Shown one piece after another: positions 12,157-24,428 of a stretch of DNA of 64,000 nucleotides; position 1 is the first letter of the stretch, and each line of letters opens with the position of its first letter. This DNA is from Carya illinoinensis (taxonomy: Eukaryota > Streptophyta > Magnoliopsida > Fagales > Juglandaceae). The position numbers were made by a program, and so were the translations under genes. Location: the NCBI RefSeq assembly GCF_018687715.1, contig NC_056759.1, forward strand, positions 30,132,385 to 30,196,384. Reading direction: 5' to 3'. The notes under the pieces are model-generated. The model did no database searches. It was not told where the DNA came from and saw only the letters and a program-made list of their open reading frames with translations.

Positions 12157-15100
12157 TCATTTGGTATCAGTTTTGTTGGACCAGTCGCTCTCATCCTCAG
12201 TAGACACTTCAGTTGATTCATGTTCTTCCGACATGTCACCTTCAATTACTTCGGGTTGAACATCTTCTCTGTGCAATGGAACCATGTCATATTGGCTTAG
12301 ATCAACAAATAGATTGATGCCTAATTCGTTTTCTTGATATGCTTCTTCATGGTCTAGACTATCAACTTCTTCATGTGGTTTGTCTGCTTCTAGAATATAA
12401 TCATATATATTTCTTGGTGCAAACTTCTCGACTACCCACCATGGATTTCCGAACTCTGGATCATCTAAATAAAAAACTTGATTTGCTTGGCATGCGAGAA
12501 TGAAAAGATCGTCCTCATACCATTTGCGAGATGTATTGACATTTACAAAATATTCATCCTTACGCACTCCCAACCTAGGATTTGAGACATCCTACCAATT
12601 ACATTTAAATAATTAGACTATATATCCCCCCACATACTTTAACGCTATGATATCTTCCACAATTCCGTAAAAATCGATATTATCATCCCCATGGCTTTCT
12701 TCGACTATGACTCCACAATTATGAGTTTTCCTATATCGTTCTTTGTCTGCTGTGTGAAATCTATATCCACGCACCAAACATCCTGAATATTGGATAGCCC
12801 GCTTAGACAGACCAAATGCCAAAGCATATACTTCTGATGAGATTTCACCTGAATATTCACTATATTTCGATGCAACCTACATAAATAAATTTTATTATAC
12901 TTATATCAATATCATATATAGATATGGTGACACTTACAAAATGTATAAAGTTCAAAATAATTGTGCATATTTTTTTTAGTAATACCGTATGTTCAAATTA
13001 CGAGACAAATTCTTCTTCGTGCGTCTTTTCTATGCCAGTCACACCATTCGTGCAAAGTAGTTGTATATGTTCGCTGCGTATGTTAATGTGAGCTATTAAT
13101 TTGTATCAATATATACTATATTATTATAAATACACTTAAAAATACTATTAAATTAGATGATGATCACTAACCTCAAATAGTATTCAATCTCTTCACAGTT
13201 ATTCAAGACATACCATCGAGCTCTTTCAAACTCTCACCCACATAGGTCATAGCCTCCTTGTGCACCTATGGGACGTACTTTCTGGGGAAACACGGTAAAT
13301 GCTGACGAAACTCCCATTTGTCCACCTTCATAATTTCGATCCGGTCTCGTAAATCTAGTATCAACTCCAGAAAAATACATTGAACAACATGTATGTCACT
13401 CATTATGAATGTATGACTCTGTGATTGATCCTTCCGGATGAGCCTTATTCCCCACAGATTACTTAAGTTTTTCCAAAAACCGTTCAATAGAATACATCCA
13501 TCTATACTGAACGGTGCCAACAACTAAAACCTCACGAGGTAGATGCACAGCCAAATGAACCATTACATCAAAGAATGAAGGCGGATACAAACTCTCCAAC
13601 TTGCACAATATCAATGCAATGTCAACTTCTATTTTTAATAAGGCATCAAATTTCAATATTCTATTGCAAATACTCCTGAAAAATTGCCTTAATTCTGTGA
13701 GAGCTGTACGAATATCTTCAGTAAGCTTTCCGCACACACCAATTAGCAACAATCGCTGCAGAAATATATGGTAGTCGTGACTTTTGAGACCAGTTATCTT
13801 CCAATCATGAGCTCGGACACATCTTGACATGTTCGAAGCATAACCATCGGGTAATTTGATTGTCATGAACCAGTCACAAAATTTCTTTCTCTCATCACTT
13901 GAAAGTGTATACCATTCAAGGGGCATATAAGCTGACAACCCAGTATCTTGCAAATGCAACTCCGATCTTATTCCCAACTCCTTCAAATCCTTACGAGAGT
14001 TGACTGTATCTTTTGTCTTCCCTTATATTGACATTAGGGTACCCAAAATATTCTCACATATATTTTTTTCAATGTGTATAACATCTAGATTGTGACGCAG
14101 TGTTAAGGTATACCAGTATGGCAACTCAAAAAAAATACTTTTTTTGTCCAATTCAATTCCACTGCTTGTCTTTTTCTCTTTCGACATCTTGCATTTTTTC
14201 CAAATCTGTTGTCTGGAACATCTTCTAATTAAGTGAGAATATCACCACCAGAATACTCTAGCGGTGATGACCTACGCTCAACCCTTCCATCAAACATTGT
14301 TATATTTGAATGCCATCTATGATCATGAGGTAGATATCGACGGTGTCCCATGAAACATAATTTTCGGCCATTCCTTAACCACTGAGACTGTGTATCTTTG
14401 TTACAAACAGAACAAGCCATTTTTCCTTTTGTGCTCCTCCTAGACAAGTTCCCGTATGCTGGGAAATCATTTATTTTCCAAAGTACTGCAACATGCATCT
14501 TGAATTCACGTGACAAGGCTGCATCATATGTATTGACACCCTGTTCCCACAACTCTTTCAACTCTGCCATCATTGGCTGCAAATATACGTCTATTTAATT
14601 TCCTTGTGACCTTGGCCCTAGGATCAATAGAGTCATCATAAAATAAGGATCCTTCATACATTTCCATGGTGGCAGATTATAAAGCATTACTATGATAGGC
14701 CAGGTGCTATGAGAAGTGCTTATGTTGCCAAATGGATTAAAGTCATCAGTTGTTAAACCAAGACGTACATTGCAAGGTTCTCTGGCAAACTATGGATACT
14801 CGTAATCAAATTTCTTCCATTGTAAGGAATCTACAGGATGCGTGACGAATTGATCATTTTGAACTATTTCTGTGTGATGCCAAGTCATATCTGTCACAGT
14901 CATCAGGGAAGTAAACAATCTCTGAAGTCGAGGAATAAGTGGAAAATGTCTTAGCACTTTATGGGGTACATTACGCTTATCTGATGTCTATCTTAACTCA
15001 TGACACACTGGACATGAATCAAATTCTACATATTGCTTCTAGAAGAGAACACAATCATTCTTACATGCGTGGATGATATTATAATCAAATCCTAACCCTC

Positions 15101-15771
15101 GCTTCAATTTCTTCGCTTCATAAAAATTTTGAGATACTACGTTATCCTGTAGGAAAACCTCTTTAAATAATTCAAGTAGCATATCGATAGCCTTTGCAGA
15201 AATACGACAAGTAGACTTAATATGGAGCAGCTTGACAGTGAATGACAACTTGCTATGACGGGTGCACCCTTCGTACAATTCTCGTTGTGCATCCTCCCAC
15301 AGTGATCCAAAGTCTTCATTTCCCTCAATTGATTGTGTAGATGTTCCTTCTCCATCCCTGGCACCAAATATGCCTACGCCAAGATCCCCTAACATTACCT
15401 AACATTTCAGTCATATCTTCTCCATTATCATAACTATCATCAGAAACATCAACATTTATGTCCTCCGTGTCGATCTCGTTACATTCATTCATCTGATTGA
15501 GATGACTGCCAAATCTAACTCTTTCAGGAAATGGTTCACCATGTAAAGCCCAATGTGAATATTTAGGATCAATTCCATTTACGAATAAATGATCCTTCAT
15601 AGCCATCATATTATATGAACTAAGATATTTGCACTTCTTGCATGGGCATCTTATAAATCCTCGACTGTCAACACTCCCACAAGCAAATTCTAAAATAGAC
15701 TTCACCCGTTGTGAATATTGCTTATAGTCTCGACAGAGTCTATCTCTTAACAACATCCAACTCTTATCCAT
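12157..15771 (-). pseudogene. TNPD-like CACTA transposase, broken
   Basis: Domains in order on the minus strand: a transposase-associated N-terminal domain (15771 to about 15500, CPCKKCKY and DHLFVNGID); Transposase_21 pieces (about 15400-14230, with LWEDAQREL, HACKNDC and MACSVCNKD); a DUF4218 region (13986-13459, SHDYHIFLQRLL and MVHLAVHLPREV); and a DUF4216 region (12822-12400, VFYLDDPEFGNPWWVVEKF). Together these mark the En/Spm TNPD catalytic protein. It is interrupted many times. One frameshift near 15390 coincides with a small repeat, ATGTTAGGTA followed by ATGTTAGGGG. A stop follows HACKNDCVLF at about 15040, and others lie in 14600-15000. No functional product is expected. Confidence 0.85.
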
Positions 15772-16372
15772 TCATAGGATAAACACTATTAATAAACTAT
15801 TACAATACACGTGTTTAATTACCATCTATTTTTAAGATAGTTGGTCCTATCCTATTCGAGAGACTATCATCTATATTGTATATATACTCAGTCCAAAACT
15901 CGTATGTTAGTAAAAATTTCAACAGCATTTCCCTACAATTCTCCAAGTATGCTAGTCACGATAAGTCGTCGACCCTATTCATGGGCTGAGAAACTTACGA
16001 ACTATATACTCGAAGAATTAAGAAAATGCTAAACCAGAATTTTAATTGACTAGCACAGGAGTTTTAACTGAATATATATACTATATAGATGATAGAATCC
16101 CAAACTGTCCATTTTGGACAATTCAAGAGTTGTACCCAAACATTCTTTAAGAGAATATTTGCCCACAATTCTCGAACGGGTCTAAGGTTTAACTACATGT
16201 AAAATAACTAGAAAATCCAACTGCTCAGTAGTAAACATAACAAGTATACATCACAAATACATTGCAAGATTACATTACAAGTATACATGATGGGCCCTTA
16301 AAGATTTTGAAGTAGACCCTATAATTATTTACCTAAATATTTTTAATGCATAAAATGAAGTATTAATCTATT

Positions 16373-17040
16373 TAATTAGAGCACTTCAATATTTTTAATT
16401 ATACATTATAATTCTTTAATTAAATATTGTATAAGTATATTTTAAGTGTTAATCATCTTAATTAGAGTACTTAAATATTTTCAAATATTTAATTATAATT
16501 TTTTAATTAAATATTTTATAATTATATTTTAAGTATTAATCTATTTAATTAGAGTACTTAAATAGAATTAATTATACATTATAATTCTTTAATTAAATAT
16601 TGTACAAGTTTATTTTAAGTATTAATCATCTTAATTAGAGTACTTAAATATTTTCAAATATTTAATTATAATTTTTTAATTAAATATTTTATAATTATAT
16701 TTTAAGCATTAATCATCTTAATTAGAGTACTTAAATATTTTCAAATATTTAATTATAATTTTTTAATTAAATATTTTATAATTATATTTTAACTAATTAA
16801 TCAATTTAATTAGAGTACGTAAATATTTTCAATAATTCATTATAATTATTTAATTAAATATTTTATAAGAATATTTAGAGTATTAATCTATTTAATTAGA
16901 GTACTTAAATATTTTCACTAATACATTATAATTCTTTAATTAAATATTTTATAATTATATTTTAAGTATTAATCTATTTAATTATAGTACTTAAATATTT
17001 ACAATTATACATTTTATAATTACATTATAAATATTTATTT
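16373..17040. repeat. 86-bp AT-rich tandem array, about eight units
   Basis: The word TAATTAGAGTAC (with small variants) starts at about 16373, 16459, 16548, 16632, 16719, 16808, 16893 and 16979, giving an average spacing near 86 bp. Each unit continues with TTAAATATTTTCAA and TTTAATTAAATATT. The array lies upstream of the TNPD-like gene. A shorter inverted version is found in CACTA-2 at 62767-63400, so it belongs to the element. Confidence 0.85.
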
Positions 17041-17850
17041 AATTGATACTGTTCGAACAAAAACTCAAAATATTTGAACGGAATTCTAGTCGAATCAGAT
17101 TCCGTTCGAACGGTATTCAAAGTGTTTGAATGGGACCAAGCTAGAAACTAGTTACGAAACAGAGCAAAAAACTGAACCACAAAACACAATTTTCACATAC
17201 ATGATGGCATATTTTAATACAATATATTGAAAACTATATGATTATTCCTAAATATGACTATTAAATAACTTAGAAAACTATAAAAACTTACCTCTAATTT
17301 TTGCAATCCAATAAAAATATCAATCCACAATACCTATATATGCATAAAACACATTAAACTGCTGTTCTATCCCAACAAATAAATGCAACAAATATCAAGA
17401 TACTTGTAAATGAAAATCGGAATGAAAAATAACAAAAACAAATATTACCTCTTGTCCTTGTCTTTTCTCTCTCAAGAATCTCTTCTCTCTCACTTCTTCC
17501 AAGCTCTCTCTCTCCACAACACTCTCTCAAAGCCTCTGCCACGCTCTCTCTCCCTCTCTCAAACTTCAATCCGAGTGAAAATGAAGTGAAATGATCGGGT
17601 TAGTAATATGTGAATTTACGTTCGAAAGGATTTTTTAGAAGTTCAAACGCGAAAATAAAAAAACCACAAATTTTTCACACAATATTTTCTCGTTTGAACT
17701 AACAATATAAGAGTTCGAACAAAAAAAAAAAGGAATATTCTCCAACATATACCGATAATTTAGTGCGAATTTTCCCTCCAAACAAAAAAAAATCGTTCGA
17801 ACATACTTTATCTCTATTCGAACTTTTTTATATTCGTTCGAACAGATAAT
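17041..17850. repeat. Internal TTCGAA-rich block and leader-like CT-rich segment of CACTA-1
   Basis: GTTCGAAC words recur at about 17048, 17105, 17620-17660, 17690-17720 and 17800-17845. Between them, 17440-17570 on the minus strand is a GA-rich purine tract ('gagagagagcgtggcagagg') that looks like a 5' leader. The matching segment of CACTA-2 lies at 50650-51480 in inverted orientation. Confidence 0.6.
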
Positions 17851-17879
17851 TATAGAAATATATAAATATACACATAATA

Positions 17880-18425
17880 CACCCAATATTATTATTAGTA
17901 TATGTTAAAATTATATACACTATATAATACTAAGTGTCACTAATAGCATAATACTAAGTTTCTTATCAATCTATAATATTAAGTATTACTAATAGTATAA
18001 TATTTTATTTAGTATCACTAATAGTGTTATACTTATAATTAGTATCACTATAAGTATAATACTAAGTATCACTAATAGTATAATACTAAGTGATATTATA
18101 GTATAGATAGCAAAAAAATATGAAAACTAATAGTACTATAATACTTTATAATATATTCTAAGTACTTGGTTTATTACTAATATACAAACTAAATATATTA
18201 GATATATGTATTTTATACTTATATTTAATGCAATGCTTTACTATATACTTAGTATATTACTTTATAATGCAATGCTTTACACAATACTATTTTATACTCA
18301 TCTAATGCATAATATATATACTATTATATATATATACTAGTTACTTACAATATATATAAGTAACTAATTAAATACTCTATCCTATATAATATAGTTATCT
18401 AATATATATTATATATATACTAGTC
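17880..18425. repeat. AT-rich short-repeat block (TAGTATCACTAATAGTATAATAC type)
   Basis: Words such as 'agtatcactaatagtataat' and 'actaagta' repeat irregularly, and no frame is open. The inverted counterpart in CACTA-2 is at 50020-50640. Confidence 0.7.
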
Positions 18426-18429
18426 CAAA

Positions 18430-18595
18430 TTTTTTTATTAGTACTTTAAATTCCATTCGAATGGACTTTAACGTCATTCGAATGGAATTTTAGGCTATTC
18501 GAATTGAATTTTAATCATTCGAACTAAAGATGATATTTGGCAGCCCCTATTCGAACGGATTGGAATCCATTCGAATAAGCAATTGCCAAACACTA
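18430..18595. repeat. ATTCGAAT subterminal cluster
   Basis: CATTCGAATGGA and related words recur about every 20 bases just upstream of the plus-strand ORF. The counterpart at 49510-49700 in CACTA-2 is longer. It is probably part of the transposase-binding region. Confidence 0.6.
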
Positions 18596-18669
18596 CAGCA
18601 CAACATCATCATTCCTCTAATTCACTTTAATTAGATTACATAATTATTTTATAGATCAACAGTATACTA

Positions 18670-19737
18670 ATGGCAAGCAACAGCGGAAGAAAACGTTCCC
18701 GACTCCAGACAGGCCAAAGTAGTAAAGCAGCTCCTTCTTAGCCGGCCGTGAGGCCTATACTAGTTGAGCGAGAGATCATTCTGGATGACTTCCGTGATCT
18801 CACTTGGGAGGGACGGAGCATACATGACATCATCCCCGATCGTGGATGGACCTCGATCTGTCGGCAGAGGGGCACAGCATATCCTGAGATGGTCAATGAG
18901 TTTTACCGTGCCATGGGAGAGCAGTCTGGTGATGCTTTGTGCTACAACTTAGTAGTCTGGGGAGTGAGTATTATCTTCTCTTCCCGCGTTATTGTTGAGT
19001 TTCTTGATTTGTGGTGGGAGCCCGAGGCATATCCTGCAGCAGCAGTGAGAGCAGCGACTGCACCATCTAGAGAGGACACACTAGTTGCATCCTCATCGCT
19101 AGCGCTAGATGTACAGACGGTAGAGTTGGATGCTGGCTTGGATGATAGTGAGAGCGACGATGAGGTACTTGATGATGGTCTCACAGACGATCAAGTTCGT
19201 GACCTAGTGTGAGACCCTTCGGCTCCTCCATATGATGGTAGTAAAATGATCCGACAGGCCGACTGTATAACATTTTTTAGAATGCTTAATCTGATTGTCG
19301 GGTATAACATTGATCCGAAAAAACACAAGACTGATTTTGGGATCGAGCGGGCCAGATTTTTGTTACGGTTAGCACAAGGGGAGCCGATTGATTTGACATT
19401 ATATTTCTTCTTCCGCATTCGAACAGAGTCATGCTATTCGGGTGGAGGTAGTCTACCATTTGCACTGTTGATATCTAACCTTTTACTCCAATCGGGGGTT
19501 ACAGTGACTTCGACTAAGCGGAGGTCACCACAGATGGGGCTCGTTAACAAGATCACATTCAGCAAGAGCAAGGGTCACTTGCCGAAGACTCATGCAGTAC
19601 AGGATCAGCCTCCGCGTACTGATCCAGCTTCTACTGCTGCTGCCCCTGTTGAGAGACAGCCTGCTGGTGCTACTTCGGATGAGGTACAAGCTATATTGGT
19701 GGAGCACTGCCAAATTATATTGATGGACTTCATTTAG
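18670..19737 (+). pseudogene. 'Putative plant transposon protein' ORF carried in CACTA-1, two stops
   Basis: One frame runs from an ATG at 18670 (MASNSGRKRSR, basic) to a stop at 19735. It is cut by TAG at 18739 and TGA at 19210. Recognisable pieces are ILDDFRDLTWEGR, YPEMVNEFYRAM, then after an acidic Asp/Glu/Ser-rich insert ERARFLLRLAQGEPIDL and GGGSLPFALLISNLL. This resembles the plant family annotated 'putative plant transposon protein' (PF20167), common in large plant transposons; no enzymatic role is known to me. It is transcribed away from the TNPD-like gene. The related CACTA-2 has lost nearly all of it, keeping only the 3' end (about 49410-49485). Confidence 0.65.
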
Positions 19738-20079
19738 CCCATCATGGAAAAGTTTAAGGACCTGGAAGGATGATTTTGATTTACTTAATAAATAGATATT
19801 ATTAGTTATTATTTTACCTTTTTTTTTTTTTTTTTTATGTTGTATAGAACGTCTAACTCCTTTTGGGATGTAATTAATGCATGTTTTTATTTTTAGTGTT
19901 TGCTAGCCTCTTTATTATTAATTATATTTTCTTCTCATTATACTTAATGTTCACAATAATTGAAAAAATGACACTATCTTTAAAGTAATATTTATTTAAC
20001 TAAAATATTTTTAAATTAATTACATAAAATTAATTTATGAATTCATAAATATTTTAATTCATTGTAAATCATAATATAT

Positions 20080-20361
20080 AATATATAGACATTTTTATTT
20101 ACTTCGAACCAATTATATTGCATTCGAATAGATTAATTATCTGTTTGAATTAAATTTTATTAGTTCGAACGGTTTAGATTTTTTGAGACGATCTAATTCG
20201 TCTCAGAATCTCCGGTTCAAACTAATATGTATTAGTTCGAACGGATTTATAAGGTTCTCCATGTTTTGAGACTTAAATTTCGTCTCTGAAAAGTATTTTT
20301 AGGGACAAAATTTATTTCGTCCCTAACAAATTTCATCCCTAAAAATTAAATTTCTTGTAGT
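20080..20361. repeat. Right subterminal region and TIR of CACTA-1
   Basis: TTCGAA words at about 20103, 20126, 20172 and 20236 are followed by 'gagacg' and 'gggacaaaattt' repeats and the terminal TTTCTTGTAGTG. The same arrangement, inverted, opens CACTA-2 at 48723. Confidence 0.7.
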
Positions 20362-21030
20362 GCATCTCCCAAGAACTTCGACCTCCACCACATGCAAATG
20401 ATGTATACACAAACTAAACATCCAAAACAAATTATGTATTTTGGGGTTAACAGCTATGGACTTGTGTGTAGGTGCTAGAATTCAGCTAAGCATCACGTTT
20501 TTTGGCTAGACTCTTTTTTTTTTTGGATTGTAATATAATGTAATTGCTTAGAATATGAAGTAAGTACTTTGTGTAATTGCTTTATGAATTGTAATTTAAG
20601 GTAAGATATATATTGTTTTAATGTATTTTTTTTTTAAATACTATCTTTCACAAATACGTATTTGCAGTTACAACAAATTTGTGCGACCTCACGACGGAAC
20701 ATATTTTTTGTGGTGGTATAATTGTTGTATAAAATTATTTGCAACAAAAAATCATATTATAAAATTATTGGCGATGCAAAAAGCTATTTTTCTTGTAGTA
20801 ATAATACAAAAAGAATTTAGTTATTTAAATTATATTATATTTTAACATGGGCTTACAAAAATAAGTTCAGATTATATATGTAAGTCCTAAACAACAACGG
20901 TATGTGCATCTTTATTAAGTAAAATAAAAATCGAAACAAGTCATGTTAACTCCATAGATATGAATGAACAAAACAGACACAAGTTAACGTAAAATAATGG
21001 AAAATTTTCTTGTTGTTGACTTTTGGGAAA
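20362..21030. other. Intergenic, AT-rich; possible small CACTA-type relic at its end
   Basis: No gene seen. Around 20690-20800 there is 'cgacctcacgacggaac' and, near 20775, 'aaaaagctatttttcttgtagta', resembling a mutated CACTA-type right terminus. No left terminus or target duplication is visible. Confidence 0.35.
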
Positions 21031-21510
21031 TTATCCAGAAGCAGAGGAAAGATGGGGCAGTTCAAGCGGCTTCTACGGTGCACTCATCACCATAACAGGC
21101 ATTCCCATTCCCATGGGCCTTCAATAGACCAATTAAGGGCGAAATGGGAAGCACAACATATATTGTGTCTAGCATACCATCAAGTGTGCCCGTGGCAGCC
21201 TGCACAAATTATCTAATATTTGTCACAAATCGTTGTCTCAAGTGACATGTCACATGTTTTCGGGTAATCAAAGGATATACCGGTCATCAGCTACCATGCT
21301 GTATGAGTAGCCTCCATATGTGACCGATCCGTCGTAGTAATGCTAGCTACTGTAGGTTAGTATAATCGTGGGATAGTAAATTTGAAGGTCATTGTTACAA
21401 TTCTCGCTGGAGTGGCATGCACTAACCATGCATCCCTTTCCCACTTTGTCTGATCATACTTAACTTTCTTTACCTTGTTCCCCACCTCCCCAACAATTTC
21501 ATTCCTACAA
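21031..21510 (-). pseudogene. CAD-like pseudogene remnant (exon 3 and exon 4 parts)
   Basis: The minus strand of 21031-21206 aligns with exon 4 of the intact CAD genes, and about 21268-21507 with the 5' half of exon 3, including the structural-zinc Cys cluster. The 3' half of exon 3 (the Rossmann GLGGLG region), exon 5 and exons 1-2 are missing. Substitutions and small indels break the frame. It lies 2.9 kb from the intact gene at 24.4 kb and has the same orientation. Confidence 0.85.
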
Positions 21511-22049
21511 TTAAAAGGAAAGTCTGATGTCATGGTAGTAATACTTGGTGCATAAAAATTTCACATGTTTGTTAATGTATGTGTTAGGCTACACAATCCC
21601 TTTATAAAAAAAAAAATTCATATCATTTTTTAGAAGAGAAATAGTTCATTCACAAAGAAATCTTTTAAAAGTAGGCTCGCAAATTAACTAATGTAACTCG
21701 ATCTGATATATCGTATTATATTATAATTTTTTCTGTAAAATAAATCTGACGTACCACACTAATTCATACTAATAGTTAAATTTAATAAAATATCTTTCAT
21801 ATAGTTTAACACTTCAATTTCCAAAGGGCGAAAAAGGGTGACATGACATATAAAAATCACAGATACTACGGTGTACAATTTGTTGCAAGTTGAACCAAAT
21901 CCAAACGTAAGAAGACTTTTGGTTTACTACATAATAAAAGAAAAATTTATAAGGGCTTAATGGTTTCTAACGTTCTGTCCTTTTGTTTTACAAGTAAAGC
22001 TTTAATTTGCAGAGTATATTGTCAAGAACTCATGAATAAGTGCATTGAA
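21511..22049. other. Intergenic, nothing recognised
   Basis: AT-rich DNA upstream of the CAD remnant. No open frame or terminal repeats seen. Confidence 0.4.
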
Positions 22050-22990
22050 GAATGTTAAGGACTGTCTCAAAGCTCCTGTCCAGAACGCCACTAATGCATC
22101 TTCACAAGATAAAGATCAATCGGATTAAACAAACACATGTTTCACAGTTAGAGTAGACTACATATTTCATAGTTAGACTTGGAAACTATTTTGTATAGTT
22201 GTAGTTTAGTTCAATTTCTTATCATTCTCTCTTAGAACTAAGACTCCTACTTAAATTTGTAAGTGATCTATATAAATAATACACGCTGCACCATAATTTG
22301 GTGAGCTGAATATATTCAACAAAGTCATACAATAACATGGTATCAAGAGCCAAGTGACCCGCATCCTCTCTTGATCTTCTTCTTCTTCCTCCTCTTCTTC
22401 TTCTTCTTCCCTTTTTTTTTTTTTTAATATTTCAATTGGGGACCAAACTTCTAGCCCTCTGAGTCCAACATATCTTCTCCAGTTTTCTCTCTGCCAAATA
22501 TTTCATCAAACACCTTCCCTCCGTCAATCACTCCTCTTCCCAATTTCACCTCACTCAAACTCAGTCGTGACAATTACCTCCTTTGGAAGGCACAGGCCAC
22601 CCCCACATCAAGGGACTTTTTTTTTTGGTTATATCGATGGCACCACACCCTGCCATCCTCCTCTTCTCAATACACCCACCCAACCCTCTGTTCTAAATTT
22701 GCCTTTACATGGAATATGCAAGATCAATTTATTTTGAGTGCCATGAACTCCTCATTGATAGAAACTCTTCTTACACGTTACGAAATGCACCACTTCCATG
22801 CAGGTATGGATATGTCTAGAACGAATGTTTTCCTCCACCCCTTGTGCCCCTTCCATGAATATGCACTATCACCTCTCCACCCTCAAGAAAGGAAAACACA
22901 ACCATCTTAGACTATTTCCACAAATTGACAAGCTTAGCTGACACTTTTACTGTTGTCAATCAACCTTTAAATTATTTTGGTCACTCAAGA
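22050..22990 (+). mobile_element. Ty1-copia relic: 5' LTR end, primer site and gag fragment
   Basis: An LTR-like sequence ends ..AATAACA at 22337 and is followed at once by TGGTATCAAGAGC, a primer-binding site of the tRNA-Met type. From about 22540 the plus strand, with one or more frame slips, reads LKLSRDNYLLWKAQ then GYIDGTTP, the start of a copia gag. The sequence after 22990 is not recognisable as pol. The left LTR edge is uncertain. A fragment of the same LTR lies at 46400-46569. Confidence 0.75.
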
Positions 22991-23099
22991 GTGTATTAAA
23001 TTGAATAATGTTCCCTGTGTTGTCGTCGAGTGACAATAGGCTCGAATGAGACGGTAACACTTTAGTGTAGACGTCGTTGCTTGTTTGCTGATGGAAGCT

Positions 23100-23315
23100 A
23101 GAGGATACTTGGTCACGAATGTGCCATTCTTAACAGGTCATAATAGGTTATAACGTGTCAAAACGGATTGAGCCATTATCAATCCGTTAAATAATCGTGT
23201 TTTAACGGGTCAACCCATTTTGATCCGGACTCGTTAAGATTAAACGCAAATCTGCTATTATCATGTTGTGTTCATGTTGAGTTAACGAGTCGTGCCACAT
23301 ATTGCCACCCCTAGG
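23100..23315. repeat. Repeat fragment ending in CACCCCTA
   Basis: 'aacgggtcaacccattttgatccg' and 'gttaacgagtcgtgcc' end in 'attgccacccctag', the outer end typical of a common plant hAT-like MITE. The opposite terminus and target duplication are not visible, so it is probably truncated. Confidence 0.4.
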
Positions 23316-24428
23316 GAGACCATGGTGCATACCTTAATAAAACATATGATTTTAAAAAAACAAAACGTACTTTTTAGGGGTGTGCAATGTCTTGTGTGAT
23401 TGATGGGTGCATTATTGAGTTTGAGAAATTGCAAAATGTCAAGCATTATATTTTCTCTATATTTATTTGTTTACATGATTTCTTGTTTAGACTTGTATGT
23501 ATTTTGAGCATTAGTCTTATTTTTCACTTGTTGAAATTTTGTGAAATCTTACCGTAAAAGTTCCGCCTATGGTTCCACGAAGAATTTGATACAGAAGATG
23601 GGTATGTGTATAGAGGTCTAGCTTTGCCTGAGGTGTGGATATTGGAACTAATTCCCGTATGTATTTAAGTGTTATTTTTGGCGCTAGATTATTTATGGAT
23701 GAATGCAATATTCTTTTGTTCATAGTTTCAAGACTTGTGGCTTATGGATATTAGGATTGTGATGTATTTCAATTTTCTATTATTGCTAGATTTTAATGAC
23801 TACCTTTTTTTTTTGCCGCCAATTAACTGTACACATTTATCAACATACGAGCACACACACCATGTATTCACATTGTGTGAGGGGTGTATGACCCGAGTGG
23901 CTAACATCCCGGCTGCCTCCAAACCATAAGTGATGAGGGCTGGGGCAGAACACAAATCACATGTACTCATTTTTTAAAAAAAGTGAATAAATTTGAGATC
24001 TACATAAAAAAATTCATTTTTAATAGTGGATTCATGAACTATATTTTAAAGAGTGGACGGGACTTGTACGTTCTGTAACTCTATCAAACATTACTTTTAG
24101 TTAATATATTAGATTTGGAATTTGTTGTTCTCGATGGTCTCAAATATGGATTCGCATGGTGGATGTAGAAATTACGGCATGTATACTTGTTTAATGACTC
24201 AATGTACTTAGCATATTAAAAATGAGGCAACGCCTTATTACATAAACAACGTAGTAAAAAACAAATGAAAAAAAAGGAAAATTCTTTCTTATCCCACGAT
24301 GATTAATGCAAGAAGGACAACTTCGTTTTGGCAGCTAGAGATAGAAGCAAAAGAGTGAACATTTAAACAAACTCATTGGAACAAATACAAGAAAACGAAG
24401 ACATGCATATCGTTAAGGCCAGTATTCT
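23316..24428. other. 3' flank of CAD gene 1, no gene recognised
   Basis: No coding sequence is supported. 24240-24428 is shared with 28180-28615 (words 'gcaagaaggacaa', 'ggcagctagagata', 'aatacaagaaaac'), so it is part of the CAD duplication unit. Confidence 0.5.

Larger units (their letters stand above)
9844..20361. mobile_element. CACTA-1: complete CACTA (En/Spm) transposon, 10.5 kb
   Basis: The ends are CACTACAAGAGAATTGG and, inverted, AAATTTCTTGTAGTG. The 3-bp direct repeat CAT flanks it at 9841-9843 and 20362-20364. Order from the left: subterminal TTCGAA repeats, a TNPA-like gene and a TNPD-like gene (both minus strand), an 86-bp tandem array, more TTCGAA repeats, an AT-rich short-repeat block, and a plus-strand 'putative plant transposon protein' ORF before the right end. 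All three genes carry stops or frameshifts, so this copy is probably immobile unless helped in trans. The right arm is shared, inverted, with CACTA-2. Confidence 0.95.
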
